A DNA stretch of 64,000 nt from NCBI RefSeq assembly GCF_036625195.1, contig NZ_JAZKUG010000001.1:4154001-4218000 (forward strand), in the 5' to 3' direction. Within the stretch, counting starts at the first letter, position 1, and every line of letters begins with the position of its first letter. Origin of the DNA: Accumulibacter sp. GTDB lineage: Bacteria > Pseudomonadota > Gammaproteobacteria > Burkholderiales > Rhodocyclaceae. Shown here piece after piece: positions 23,647-32,017 of the stretch. A model generated the notes under the pieces. The model saw only the letters and a list, made by a program, of their open reading frames with translations. It had not been told where the DNA came from and did no database searches. The position numbers and the translations under genes are program-made.

Positions 23647-24702
23647 ATGACCTACATTGCCAAACCGAAACTGCACCACCCGAGCCTGGTGAAGAACCGT
23701 GTCGGCTTCACCCGCCGCGACTACGAGGGCAAGATCTCGACCCTCTGCGCCGGCTGCGGCCACGACTCGATCTCGGCATCGATCATCCAGGCGTGCTGGG
23801 AACTCGACATCGAACCGCACCGTGTCGCCAAGCTGTCGGGAATCGGCTGCTCGTCAAAGACGCCCGACTACTTCCTCGGCAACTCGCACGGCTTCAACAC
23901 CGTGCATGGCCGCATGCCCTCGGTGCTCACCGGCGCCTACCTCGCCAACCGCGAGCTGATCTACCTCGGCGTCTCGGGAGACGGCGACTCGGCGTCGATC
24001 GGCCTCGGCCAGTTCGCGCACGTCATGCGCCGCGGCGTGAACATGACCTACCTGGTCGAGAACAACGGCGTCTACGGCCTCACCAAGGGCCAGTTCTCGG
24101 CCACCGCCGACAAGGGCTCGCGCTCCAAGAAGGGGCAGAGCAACAACGACGCGCCGATCGACCTCGTGACGCTGGCGCTGGTCATGGGCGCCACCTTCGT
24201 CGCCCGCGGCTTCTCCGGCGACAAGGCGCAACTCGTGCCGCTGCTCCGCTCGGCGCTCGCCCACCAGGGCGCGGCGGTGATCGACATCCTGTCGCCGTGC
24301 ATCACCTTCAACAACCACTCCGGCAGCACCAAGAGCTACGACTACGTGCGCGAGCACAACGAGGCGGTGAACCGCCTCGACTTCATCAGCCTGCGCGAGG
24401 AAATCACCGCAGACTACGCCGCCGGTGAAGTCATCGACGTGCGACAGCACGACGGTTCGATCGTCCGCCTGCGCAAGCTGCACGCGGACTACGACCCGAC
24501 CGACCGCATCCGCGCCATGTCGTACATCCAGGAACACGCCGCGCGCGGCGAGGTCGTCACCGGCCTGCTCTACGTCGACCCCGAGGCCGCCGACCTGCAC
24601 CGGCAACTCGGCACCGTCGAACAGCCGCTGAATACCCTCGGCGCCGCCGAGCTCTGTCCCGGCTCGAAGGCACTGGAGAAGATCAACGCCGCCCTGCGCT
24701 AG
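23647..24702 (+). CDS. korB: 2-oxoacid:acceptor oxidoreductase, beta subunit (ThDP-binding)
   Basis: A 351-residue beta subunit. CAGCGHDSI carries Fe-S/ThDP-site cysteines and IGCSSKTPDYF is a family block. The thiamine-diphosphate motif is GVSGDGDSASIGLGQFAHVM...VENNGVYGLTKGQ, with the GDG...NN spacing expected. Together with korA it forms the catalytic core, and with korC a likely NAD(P)H- or ferredoxin-linked enzyme replacing or complementing the NAD-linked 2-oxoglutarate dehydrogenase under low oxygen. It ends the cluster. Confidence 0.92.
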   Translation: MTYIAKPKLHHPSLVKNRVGFTRRDYEGKISTLCAGCGHDSISASIIQACWELDIEPHRVAKLSGIGCSSKTPDYFLGNSHGFNTVHGRMPSVLTGAYLANRELIYLGVSGDGDSASIGLGQFAHVMRRGVNMTYLVENNGVYGLTKGQFSATADKGSRSKKGQSNNDAPIDLVTLALVMGATFVARGFSGDKAQLVPLLRSALAHQGAAVIDILSPCITFNNHSGSTKSYDYVREHNEAVNRLDFISLREEITADYAAGEVIDVRQHDGSIVRLRKLHADYDPTDRIRAMSYIQEHAARGEVVTGLLYVDPEAADLHRQLGTVEQPLNTLGAAELCPGSKALEKINAALR

Positions 24703-24756
24703 CCACCACGTGCGGCCGCCGGCCGCCGCCTGCGGCCGGCACGGCCGGCCAGGAAA

Positions 24757-25116
24757 ATGATCGGCGCCATCACCCTGCTGCTCGTCTTCCAGCTGGTTGG
24801 CGAGGTGGTCGCCCGCGGCCTGGCCTTGCCGATTCCCGGTCCGGTGATCGGCATGGCCCTGCTCTTCGTCGCGCTCTGTTGGCGTGGCGGGCCTTCGACC
24901 GCGCTGCGCACGACCGCCCAGGGCATGCTGCAGCACCTCTCGCTGCTCTTCATCCCGGCTGGCACCGGCATCATGCTGCACTTCCAGCGCATGTCCGACG
25001 AACTGCTGCCGCTGCTCGTCTCGCTGCTCGTCAGCACCGTCGTCACCATCGCCGTGACGGCGCTTGCGCTGCGCTTCCTCGCCCGCCGCAGCGACAGGCA
25101 GGCAAGGACGCGATGA
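24757..25116 (+). CDS. CidA/LrgA-family membrane protein
   Basis: A 119-residue protein with four hydrophobic segments and the family block LALPIPGPVIGMALLFVALC, followed by LSLLFIPAGTGIM. CidA/LrgA proteins are holin-like and have been linked to murein hydrolase control, pyruvate or acetate transport and programmed cell lysis. It overlaps the partner gene by 4 bp (ATGA), the usual CidA-CidB arrangement. Confidence 0.9.
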   Translation: MIGAITLLLVFQLVGEVVARGLALPIPGPVIGMALLFVALCWRGGPSTALRTTAQGMLQHLSLLFIPAGTGIMLHFQRMSDELLPLLVSLLVSTVVTIAVTALALRFLARRSDRQARTR

Positions 25117-25832
25117 GCGCGAGCGCGCTCTGGGTCTACCTCGCCGCCTCGCCGCTTCTCGGCCTGACACTGACCCTGCTCGCCTACCTCGCAGCCAGCC
25201 GGATCCACCAGCGCTGCGGCGGCCACCCGCTCGCCAATCCGGTCCTGCTCGCGGTCGCAACCCTCGTCGGCCTGCTGTGGCTGACCGACACCCCCTACCG
25301 CACCTACTTCGACGGCGCCCAGTTCGTCCACTTCCTGCTCGGACCCGCCACCGTGGCGCTGGCGATCCCGCTGCACGCCCAGCTTCCCCGCCTGCGGCGA
25401 ATGGCCATGCCACTGCTCCTCGCCCTGCTGATCGGCTCGCTGACTGCCGCCCTGTCGGCCGTCGCCATCGGCGCCCTGCTCGGAGCGAGCCGGGCGACGC
25501 TGCTGTCGCTGGCGCCGAAGTCGGTGACGACGCCGATCGCCATGGGCATCGCCGAGCGCACCGGCGGCCTGCCGTCGCTGACCGCCGTCCTGGTGATCAT
25601 CACCGGCGTCCTCGGCGCGATTCTCGCCCGCTCGATCCATCGCGCGCTGCATATCGACGACGATGCGCAACGCGGCTTCGCCCTCGGCATCGCCGCGCAC
25701 GGCATCGGCACCGCGCGCGCCTTCCAGGAAAGCGAACAGATGGGCGCCTTTGCCGCCCTGGCGATGGGTCTCAATGGCCTGCTGACGGCACTGCTGCTGC
25801 CGATCGTGATGCCGTTCGTCCTCGGCGGCTAG
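25113..25832 (+). CDS. CidB/LrgB-family membrane protein
   Basis: A 239-residue membrane protein with about seven hydrophobic segments. Characteristic blocks are NPVLLAVATLVGLLW, FLLGPATVALAIPLHAQL, LAPKSVTTPIAMGIAERTGG and GIAAHGIGTARAF. It is coupled to the CidA-like gene by an ATGA overlap. The pair is thought to move small organic acids across the inner membrane or to modulate lysis. Confidence 0.92.
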   Translation: MSASALWVYLAASPLLGLTLTLLAYLAASRIHQRCGGHPLANPVLLAVATLVGLLWLTDTPYRTYFDGAQFVHFLLGPATVALAIPLHAQLPRLRRMAMPLLLALLIGSLTAALSAVAIGALLGASRATLLSLAPKSVTTPIAMGIAERTGGLPSLTAVLVIITGVLGAILARSIHRALHIDDDAQRGFALGIAAHGIGTARAFQESEQMGAFAALAMGLNGLLTALLLPIVMPFVLGG

Positions 25833-26002
25833 CGGCGCCAGCCGGAAACCGGCCTGGCCGGCCGCCGACGACGAGCGCGGCGCGCCGCGCCAGCGCCGCC
25901 GGCACGGCGCCTGCAGCAGTGCGCGGGCAATGAGCGTACACTCGAACCTGTCCGCAAGCCCGGCCGGCAGGCAGCCGGCAACCCGATGCCGAGGAGAACC
26001 GC

Positions 26003-27955
26003 ATGCGCAGCAAGATCGTCACCGCCGAGGAAGCGATCGCCCTGATCCGCGACGGCGATACCCTGGCCAGTACCGGTTTCGTCCAGACCGGCTTCGCCGA
26101 GGCCCTGCTCTCGGCGCCCGAACGCCGCTTCCTCGCCAGCGGCAGCCCGAAGAACCTGACGCTGTTCGCCGCCGCCGGCCAGGGCGACGGCCACAGCCTC
26201 GGCCTCAACCACCTCGGCCACGAGGGACTGCTGCGCCGCGTCGTCGCCGGCCACTGGGGGCGCATGCCGAAGGTCGCGCAGCTCGCCCTCGACAACCGCA
26301 TCCAGGCCTACAACCTGCCGCAGGGAATCATCTGCCAGCTCTTCCGCGACCTCGCCGGCGGCAAGCCCGGCTCCTTCTCCAAGGTCGGCCTGCACACCTT
26401 CGTCGATCCGCGCTACGGCGGTGGCCGGATCAATGCCGCGACGACGCGCGACATCGTCAAGCTGGTCGAGGTCGACGACGAGGAATGGCTGTTCTACAAG
26501 GTCGGCACGGTCAACGTCGCCTTCGTCCGCGGCACCACCGCCGACACCTTCGGCAACATCACCATGGAACGTGAAGCGCTCACCCTCAACAACCTGGCGA
26601 TGGCGATGGCGGCCAAGAACAGCAACGGCATCGTCATCGCGCAGGTCGAGCGGATTGCCGAGCGCAACGGCCTGCCGCCGCGCCAGGTCAAGATCCCCGG
26701 CATCCTCGTCGATTGCGTCGTCATCGCCGAACCGGCGCAGCACATGCAGACGCTGGCGACACCGTACAGCGCCGCCTACGCCGGCGAGTTCCGCGTGCCG
26801 GCGGCGAGCATCGTCTCCACGCCGCTCAGCGAGCGCAAGATCATCGCCCGCCGTGCCGCCTTCGAGCTGCCGCCGAACGGCATCATCAACCTCGGCGTCG
26901 GCATGCCGGAGGGCGTCGCGGCGGTCGCCAACGAGGAGCGCATCTCGCACCTGCTGACGCTGACCGTCGAATCCGGGCTGATCGGCGGCATCCCGTCGAG
27001 CGGCGGCAACTTCGGCACCGGCGTCAACATGGACGCGGTGATCGACGAAAACCAGCAGTTCGACTTCTACGACGGCGGCGGCCTCGACATGGCCTGCCTC
27101 GGCATGGCCGAGTGCGACGCCGCCGGCAACGTCGACGTCAGCCGCTACGGTGGCCGCCTGACCGGCGCCGGCGGCTTCATCAACATCAGCCAGAACGCCC
27201 GCCTCGTCGTCTTCGTCGGCACCTTCACCGGCAAGGGCCTCAAGGTCGAGGTCGTCGACGGCAAGCTGCGGATCGTGCAGGAAGGGACGCAGCGCAAGTT
27301 CGTCCGGCAGGTCGAGCAGATCACCTTCAACGGCCAGTACGCCTACGATCGCTGCAAGCCGGTCTACTACGTCACGGAACGCTGCGTCTTCCGGCGCGTC
27401 CGCCGCGGTCTGGCGCTGATCGAGGTCGCCCCGGGAATCGACGTCGCGCGCGACATCCTGCCGCACATGGATTTCGAACCGATCATCGGCGACTACGCCG
27501 AGATGGACGCGCGCATCTTCGACAACAACCCGATGGGGCTCGAAGCCGAACTGCTCAACCTTTCGATGCCCGAGCGCGTCATCTACGACGCCGAGCGCAA
27601 CATCCTCTTCCTCAACTTCGAGGGCATGTACGTGCGCGTCCGCGAGGACGTGCAGGCGATCTGGGACATCTGCGAACTGCGCTGCCGCCAGGCCGGCAAG
27701 CGCGTCGGCGTCATCATCAACTACGACCGCTTCCGCATCAACCAGGACATGTACGACGCCTACGCCGAAATGGACCGCTACTTCCTCGCCAACTACTTCA
27801 TCCAGATCACCCGCTACGCCACCAGCGCCTTCCTGCGCGCCAAGCTCGGCGAAGCCTTCTCGGCGCGCAGCATCGCGCCGCACGTCTTCGAGCGGCGGGA
27901 AGAAGCGCAGGCCTACCTCGCCGGGCGCGGCGGCGAGAACGGGCGCGGCGGCTGA
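26003..27955 (+). CDS. Acyl-CoA:acetate / 3-ketoacid CoA-transferase with C-terminal extension
   Basis: A 650-residue enzyme joining the alpha and beta CoA-transferase halves. Residues 1-about 525 match the propionate/acetate CoA-transferase group (YdiF/Pct-like): GDTLASTGFVQTGF, AAGQGDGHSLGLNHL, and catalytic Glu323 in TVESGLIGG followed by IPSSGGNFG. The last about 125 residues (FEGMYVRVREDVQAIWDICE to the end) exceed the usual 520-530-residue length and form an added domain of unknown role. A 225-bp piece of this extension reappears, about 91% identical, at 31713-31937. Confidence 0.9.
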   Translation: MRSKIVTAEEAIALIRDGDTLASTGFVQTGFAEALLSAPERRFLASGSPKNLTLFAAAGQGDGHSLGLNHLGHEGLLRRVVAGHWGRMPKVAQLALDNRIQAYNLPQGIICQLFRDLAGGKPGSFSKVGLHTFVDPRYGGGRINAATTRDIVKLVEVDDEEWLFYKVGTVNVAFVRGTTADTFGNITMEREALTLNNLAMAMAAKNSNGIVIAQVERIAERNGLPPRQVKIPGILVDCVVIAEPAQHMQTLATPYSAAYAGEFRVPAASIVSTPLSERKIIARRAAFELPPNGIINLGVGMPEGVAAVANEERISHLLTLTVESGLIGGIPSSGGNFGTGVNMDAVIDENQQFDFYDGGGLDMACLGMAECDAAGNVDVSRYGGRLTGAGGFINISQNARLVVFVGTFTGKGLKVEVVDGKLRIVQEGTQRKFVRQVEQITFNGQYAYDRCKPVYYVTERCVFRRVRRGLALIEVAPGIDVARDILPHMDFEPIIGDYAEMDARIFDNNPMGLEAELLNLSMPERVIYDAERNILFLNFEGMYVRVREDVQAIWDICELRCRQAGKRVGVIINYDRFRINQDMYDAYAEMDRYFLANYFIQITRYATSAFLRAKLGEAFSARSIAPHVFERREEAQAYLAGRGGENGRGG

Positions 27956-27992
27956 GGCGGCGCCGAAGCAGTGATGCCGGGCAATGCCGGCA

Positions 27993-28361
27993 TCAGTCGC
28001 GCAGGTCGTCGACTTTGAGGCCAAGCGCCGCGGCGATCGCCCGCAGTGTCTTGAGGGAACCGACCCGCTTGCGCGTTTCGATCTGGCACAGGTAGGCCGT
28101 GCTGATCCCGGCCATCGTCGCCAGCCCCTCCTGGGTCAGGCTGCGCTGTTCGCGCCAGGCCTTCACCGGCTGCTCGCCGTCGAGAAGCGCATTCGCCACG
28201 GCTGCAGGAATGCGAAAGCCATCGTCGACGGTGCGTGCCGCATCGGCCAGCGCGGCATCGTCAGCATCTTCCAGCGCCGCGTCAAGGCGTTCGTACAACT
28301 CGATGGGGATCACCGTAAACTCGCGCTTGCCATCCCGCTCGATGAACTGGATTCCGGTCAT
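27993..28361 (-). CDS. Xre-type antitoxin (HTH) of a RelE-like TA pair
   Basis: A 122-residue protein with an N-terminal dimerisation or toxin-binding part and a C-terminal helix-turn-helix (WREQRSLTQEGLATMAGISTAYLCQIETRKR). It is the antitoxin/repressor of a pair whose toxin lies upstream, now split from it by an IS66 element. In the reconstructed ancestral sequence the toxin stop overlaps this ATG (ATGA). An upstream TTG two codons earlier is an alternative start. A palindrome at 31043-31059 is the likely operator. Confidence 0.85.
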   Translation of the reverse strand: MTGIQFIERDGKREFTVIPIELYERLDAALEDADDAALADAARTVDDGFRIPAAVANALLDGEQPVKAWREQRSLTQEGLATMAGISTAYLCQIETRKRVGSLKTLRAIAAALGLKVDDLRD

Positions 28362-28370
28362 TGACAAGCA

Positions 28371-28378
28371 CCTCCACG
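28371..28378. repeat. IS66 target-site duplication, left copy
   Basis: The 8 bases CCTCCACG immediately before the left inverted repeat are identical to 30791-30798, the signature of an 8-bp IS66-family duplication. Confidence 0.9.
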
Positions 28379-28409
28379 GTAACCGGTAACTCTGCGGCGT
28401 TCGCCCCGC

Positions 28410-29990
28410 CTACGGAGCCTGCCGGTGCAGGGGAGAGCGCAGCGGGTTGGCGGCGAAGAGCGCTTTCCAGCAGCGGGGCGTGAGTTCGTGGACACGTTCC
28501 GCGGGATGCTGTCCGATACGTTGCAGGACATCGACCAGATAGTCGTAGGGGTTGATGCCGTGCAGTCGGCAGGTGACGATCAGGCTCTGCAGGATGCCGA
28601 CATGCCGGGCGCCGAGTTCGGTCCAGCAGAACATCCAGTTGCGGCGACCCATCGGAATCACGCGCAGGGCGCGCTCGAGATGATTCGTATCGATCGGCAC
28701 GTCCGGGTCGCTGAGGAACACCTCCAGGCCGAAGCGGCGGTCGCGTGCATAGGCCAGGGCCTTGGTCAGCGGATTGCTCGGCAGCAGACCCTGTGCCGCG
28801 AAGCGTTCATCGATCCAGGCGAAGAAGCGCTCGACGACCGGCTTGGCGTGCGCCAGCCGATGATCCTTCTTGCGCTCGCCCTTCAGCCCGGCCTGGCGAA
28901 TGTCTTCCTCGACCTGATACAGCTCGCCGATCAGCGCCAGCGCCTCGGCGGCGGCTTCCGGCTCGGCGGCCTGCGCCTCGAAGAAGCCGCGGCGGGTATG
29001 CGTCCAGCACTGGGCATGAGTGATCCCGGTCTTCGCCGCGTAGTGGGCATAGGCGTGGTAGCCATCCGACAGCAGCACCGCCCGCTCGGCAGGCGTCAGC
29101 CCCAGCGCCGCCTCGACGTGCTTGATCTCGCGGCTCTCGAAGAAGGGAAAACAGATCTCGTCGCGTTCCCCATAGACTGGCCAGAAATAGCCTCGCTTCA
29201 GCTTCCCGGGCACGCCCTGTCCGGCCTTGATCGGTGTTTCATCCATCGCCTTGACCCGGGACTCGCGAATCGACGCCCACTGCGCCTCGTAGATCGCCTC
29301 GAGCAGGGCCGCCCCCTGCTGGGCGATCTGCGTCAGCCACGGCCGGCTGAGGGTGAAGCCCGCGTCGGCAAGGCGTTGGTGCTGGCGATACAGCGGCAGG
29401 TGGTAGGCGAACTTGTCGATCAACAGGCCGGCAACGAAGCTCACGTCCGCCCGGCTGCCGTCGATGACGTTGCTCGGCGCCGGCGCGCAGACGAGCGCTT
29501 CGCTGGCCTTGAGCTTCACCACGGGTCGCCGATACTTGATCACGACGTAACTCCCGGGGCGCTGCGCGAGACGGTAGCTCTCCTTGTGGCTGATGATCTC
29601 GTAGTCTTCGGGCGAGAGGCCCTCGGTTGCCGGTGCGGGCAGTTCGATGACCTCGACCGGCACCCGGGTCTCGTCGAAGAACGGCACGGCGTCGCCGTCA
29701 TCCGGGCGCTGGGTCGCCGCTTTGCGGGTATGCGCGGCAATCAACCGGCTTGGAGGCTCCGGCAGCGCCGGCTGAGTCAGCCATTCGCCCAGACTCATCT
29801 GGCCGTTCGTACCGATCTCGATGCGGCGTTCGCTCTTCTGGCCGAAGAGCTGGCGCTTGAACCAGTCGAGTTGTTGTTTGAGGGCGATGATTTCGCCGTA
29901 CAGGGTGTGGTACAGGTCGAGGACCTGCTGCGGGGTCAAGCTCGCGGCTTCTTCGAGAGTCAAAACGCGCTGGATTGCCGCTGAGTTCAT
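28410..29990 (-). CDS. tnpC: IS66 transposase TnpC
   Basis: A 526-residue DDE-type transposase. The N-terminal coiled part (IALKQQLDWFKRQLFGQKSE) and the IS66 core (ALLEAIYEAQWASIRESRVKAMDETPIKAGQ, LLSDGYHAYAHYA, HAQCWTHTRRGFFEA, DTNHLERALRVIPMGRRNWMFCWTELGARH) are all family hallmarks. It catalyses cut-and-join of the element ends. Its ATG overlaps the tnpB stop by 4 bp. Confidence 0.96.
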   Translation of the reverse strand: MNSAAIQRVLTLEEAASLTPQQVLDLYHTLYGEIIALKQQLDWFKRQLFGQKSERRIEIGTNGQMSLGEWLTQPALPEPPSRLIAAHTRKAATQRPDDGDAVPFFDETRVPVEVIELPAPATEGLSPEDYEIISHKESYRLAQRPGSYVVIKYRRPVVKLKASEALVCAPAPSNVIDGSRADVSFVAGLLIDKFAYHLPLYRQHQRLADAGFTLSRPWLTQIAQQGAALLEAIYEAQWASIRESRVKAMDETPIKAGQGVPGKLKRGYFWPVYGERDEICFPFFESREIKHVEAALGLTPAERAVLLSDGYHAYAHYAAKTGITHAQCWTHTRRGFFEAQAAEPEAAAEALALIGELYQVEEDIRQAGLKGERKKDHRLAHAKPVVERFFAWIDERFAAQGLLPSNPLTKALAYARDRRFGLEVFLSDPDVPIDTNHLERALRVIPMGRRNWMFCWTELGARHVGILQSLIVTCRLHGINPYDYLVDVLQRIGQHPAERVHELTPRCWKALFAANPLRSPLHRQAP

Positions 29991-30400
29991 GCCGGGATTA
30001 TACCCCGACAGGAGGTCTCAAGTCCATGTTTCAACGTGATTTTATCTGCCATGTCGGGGGTCTCTGGGAGACGGTAGCGCTTGCGGATGCGCCCCGGCTC
30101 GATGCCCTCGAGGAGGAGTTTCAGGCCGGTCCAGTCGGTTTCCCGGGTGCTCGCCTTCGACCAGTCGGGAATGAAGCGGCCCGCCTCCAGACGCTTGGCC
30201 CAGACGCAGAAGCCGCTGCGGTCCCAGTAGAGCACCTTGACCAAGGTCGAGCGCCGGTTGAAGAAGACGAACAGTTGTCCGCTCACGGGGTCCTCGCGCA
30301 GCACGTGGCGCGTCAGCGCAATCAACCCGTCGAAGGATTGGCGCAGATCGACCGGGCGGCCATAGACCTGCACGCGAATTCGCGCTTCCGGGAAGAACAT
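29987..30400 (-). CDS. tnpB: IS66 accessory protein TnpB (Orf2)
   Basis: A 137-residue protein with the family start VYGRPVDLRQSFDGLIAL, then the block QLFVFFNRRSTLVKVLYWD. TnpB is required for IS66 transposition, but its biochemical role is not settled. Its ATG overlaps the tnpA stop by 1 bp (TGATG). The C-terminal tail reaches into tnpC. Confidence 0.95.
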   Translation of the reverse strand: MFFPEARIRVQVYGRPVDLRQSFDGLIALTRHVLREDPVSGQLFVFFNRRSTLVKVLYWDRSGFCVWAKRLEAGRFIPDWSKASTRETDWTGLKLLLEGIEPGRIRKRYRLPETPDMADKITLKHGLETSCRGIIPA

Positions 30401-30756
30401 CAGCCGCGAACGAGCGACAGCTGCAGACCTCCGCCGAGGTCGAGGGTCAGTTCAAGGCGCGCAGCCGACGCGGGCACGCGCTGCAGAACGCCCGCGTCGA
30501 GGAAGGCGGCCGGCACCGCCCGGTCCGGTTGGCTGCTGCCGGCGGCCCGTAGGCGGCTTCGCCAGCGATGGAAGCTGGTATCGCTGATTCCTTCCCGCGC
30601 GCAGAATTCAGCAACGCTCAAACCGCTCCCGTCAAAGCGCGACAGCAGCACCCGCCACTGCTCCGCGCCGCGCTTCACCCGCAACCTCCTGCTCGTCGTC
30701 TCCATGCCTGCTCTCCATTCCGTCGTCCGAGGAAGGCATTCTCGGCCGGACGACAA
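30400..30756 (-). CDS. tnpA: IS66 accessory protein TnpA (Orf1, HTH)
   Basis: A 118-residue protein with a transposase-like helix-turn-helix (WRVLLSRFDGSGLSVAEFCA, then GISDTSFHRWRSRLR). The start may be METTSRR, 17 codons in. It is the first gene of the IS66 operon and is near the right end of the element. Confidence 0.88.
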   Translation of the reverse strand: MSSGRECLPRTTEWRAGMETTSRRLRVKRGAEQWRVLLSRFDGSGLSVAEFCAREGISDTSFHRWRSRLRAAGSSQPDRAVPAAFLDAGVLQRVPASAARLELTLDLGGGLQLSLVRG

Positions 30757-30790
30757 GCGCAGGGAAGAACGCCGCCTGGTTACCGGTTAC

Positions 30791-30798
30791 CCTCCACG
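30791..30798. repeat. IS66 target-site duplication, right copy
   Basis: CCTCCACG, identical to 28371-28378, directly after the right inverted repeat. Confidence 0.9.
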
Positions 30799-31034
30799 TG
30801 GCGCGACGGCCAGCACATGAATCACCAACCGTCCCCCTTCGAGTCATGAATCACCCGCCAGTCGCCCACCCGCAACCGATATGTTTCGCGGCCGACCAGC
30901 TTCCTGACATCGTTGTTCGCCGCGAAAGGGTCTGCCGCCAGCGGCTCGATCTTGCCGCGTACCTGCAGCGCCACATTGCGCGGCATTGCCTTCAGGGCGT
31001 TGACCGCAGCGCGGGTGTATTCGATCTGGTACAT
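30791..31034 (-). pseudogene. RelE/ParE-type toxin, broken by frameshift and IS66
   Basis: The ORF starting at 31034 reads MYQIEYTRAAVNALKAMPRN and YRLRVGDWRVIHDS, a clear RelE/ParE mRNA-interferase or gyrase-toxin type start. It then hits a premature stop after KGDGW. Restoring one G in the run of five G after GACTCGAA puts the downstream bases into the frame RLVIHVLAVAPRGGACQ. This is a normal RelE-type C-terminus whose TGA would overlap the antitoxin ATG across the IS66 site. The toxin therefore carries both a one-base lesion (or an assembly error) and the insertion, and is probably inactive. Confidence 0.8.
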
Positions 31035-31042
31035 GAGGCGAT

Positions 31043-31059
31043 GTTAGCAAATTGCTAAC
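31043..31059. promoter_or_regulatory. Palindromic operator upstream of the TA operon
   Basis: A perfect 17-base palindrome (GTTAGCAA / TTGCTAAC around a central A) lies 8 bases before the toxin ATG. This is where Xre-type antitoxins repress their own operon. No other feature explains it. Confidence 0.7.
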
Positions 31060-31393
31060 AATCGACCACGTGCTTCAACATTCGCTGCGTTCAGGGCCAC
31101 CGGGCGGCGGCCATTTTTCGGGTGTCTTCGGCGGTCGACCGCAGCAGGCGGTTGTGGGTGCCCCCAACAGGTGGTGGGCGCCGGCTTGACGGTGTAGCCA
31201 AGGTAGCAACCCAGCCCTGCTACCGAAGGGATCCAGAACGGCATCAACGGACGCCGAAGCGATTGCTCGGCAATCAGCTTCGAGGCGGGCAACGGCGAGA
31301 GCGGGCGGCTTCCCGAGGAGAACATCCCGGTATCGGCGCCCGGCTGCGACGCCCTCACCCCTGCCCGTCTCCCAAAGGGCGGGGGGGCAAACG
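31060..31393. other. Intergenic stretch between TA operator and restriction relic
   Basis: No gene, RNA or clear repeat could be supported here. Short frames on both strands lack similarity to known proteins. A G-rich run (seven G) lies near 31380. Confidence 0.5.
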
Positions 31394-31712
31394 ACCGAGC
31401 GCCCGCGGGTGGTGGACTGGGAGCAGCCGGAGTACGACGACTTCCTGCTGGTCAGTCCGTTCAGCGCGGTCGGCAGCCGCTGCATCTGTCGGCCAGATCT
31501 GTCGGGCTCCGCCAACGACCTGCCCCGGGGTGGCGATCGAAGGCAGGAAACCCGGCGCGCCCGGCCTTGGATGAGCGCCCCACCCAGTACAGGCAGCAGC
31601 CCCGCAGCGCTTCTGGTTCAACGCCCGGCTGATCGCCAGCAAGGGCACCGCCAGCTGCGTCGGCTCGCGCACCGCCGACTGGCAGCGCTTCCTGCAGGGG
31701 AAGCGCACCGAG
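31394..31712 (+). pseudogene. Remnant of type I restriction HsdR
   Basis: Translation gives TERPRVVDWEQPEYDDFLLV then CRPDLSG and NDLP. This matches the HsdR N-terminal nuclease block (...NDFLVV...RPDLVGFVNGLPL...). After a frameshift it gives FWFNARLIASKGTASCVGSR, matching the HsdR FNA..I.S.G..A..GS region. The frame is interrupted and the 3' two thirds are missing. It abuts a CoA-transferase fragment at 31713. Confidence 0.6.
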
Positions 31713-31937
31713 CGCGAGGACGTGCAGGCGATCTGGGACATCTGCGAACTGCGCTGCCGTGTCGCCGACAGGCGCGTCGGCGTCATCATCAACCACGACC
31801 GCTTCCGCATCAACCAGGACATGTACGACGCCTACGCCGAAATGGGCCGCCACTTCCTCGCCAACTTCTTCAGCCAGACCAGCCGCCACGCCAGCAGCGC
31901 CTCGCCGCGCGCCAAGCTCGGCGAAGCCTTCTCGGCG
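31713..31937 (+). pseudogene. Duplicated fragment of the CoA-transferase 3' end
   Basis: This 225-bp segment matches 27641-27865 at about 91% identity with no gaps. It encodes VQAIWDICELRC and RINQDMYDAYAEMGRHFLAN of the C-terminal extension. It has no start, no CoA-transferase core and no native stop. The divergence indicates an old duplication or a copy from a related strain. It lies directly upstream of the cas operon. Confidence 0.85.
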
Positions 31938-32017
31938 AGCACCGCAAGCTTGCCGTTGCCCTCCTGGTCGGCAACAATGGCGACAATTCGCGGCATGCCA
32001 ACGCGGAGCCAACAACA

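Larger units (their letters stand above)
28379..30790. mobile_element. IS66-family insertion sequence, complete (2412 bp)
   Basis: The element carries tnpA, tnpB and tnpC on the reverse strand. Its inverted ends begin GTAACCGGTAAC, then CTGCGGCGTTCGCC on the left and a near-match GCGGCGTTC on the right (read inward). Both ends are flanked by the same 8 bp, CCTCCACG (28371-28378 and 30791-30798). The three ORFs are intact and coupled by 1-4 bp overlaps, so the copy looks recent and possibly active. It has split a toxin-antitoxin operon. A related relic of its left end lies at 61233. Confidence 0.93.

Noticed and set aside
25829..28024. Leftward 731-codon frame opposite the CoA-transferase
   Set aside because: Shadow frame; the rightward product has a complete CoA-transferase signature.
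31938..32017. A promoter for the cas operon just before the CARF gene
   Set aside because: Only weak TTGCC/CAATG-like boxes are present; the true start may lie further upstream in the relic region.
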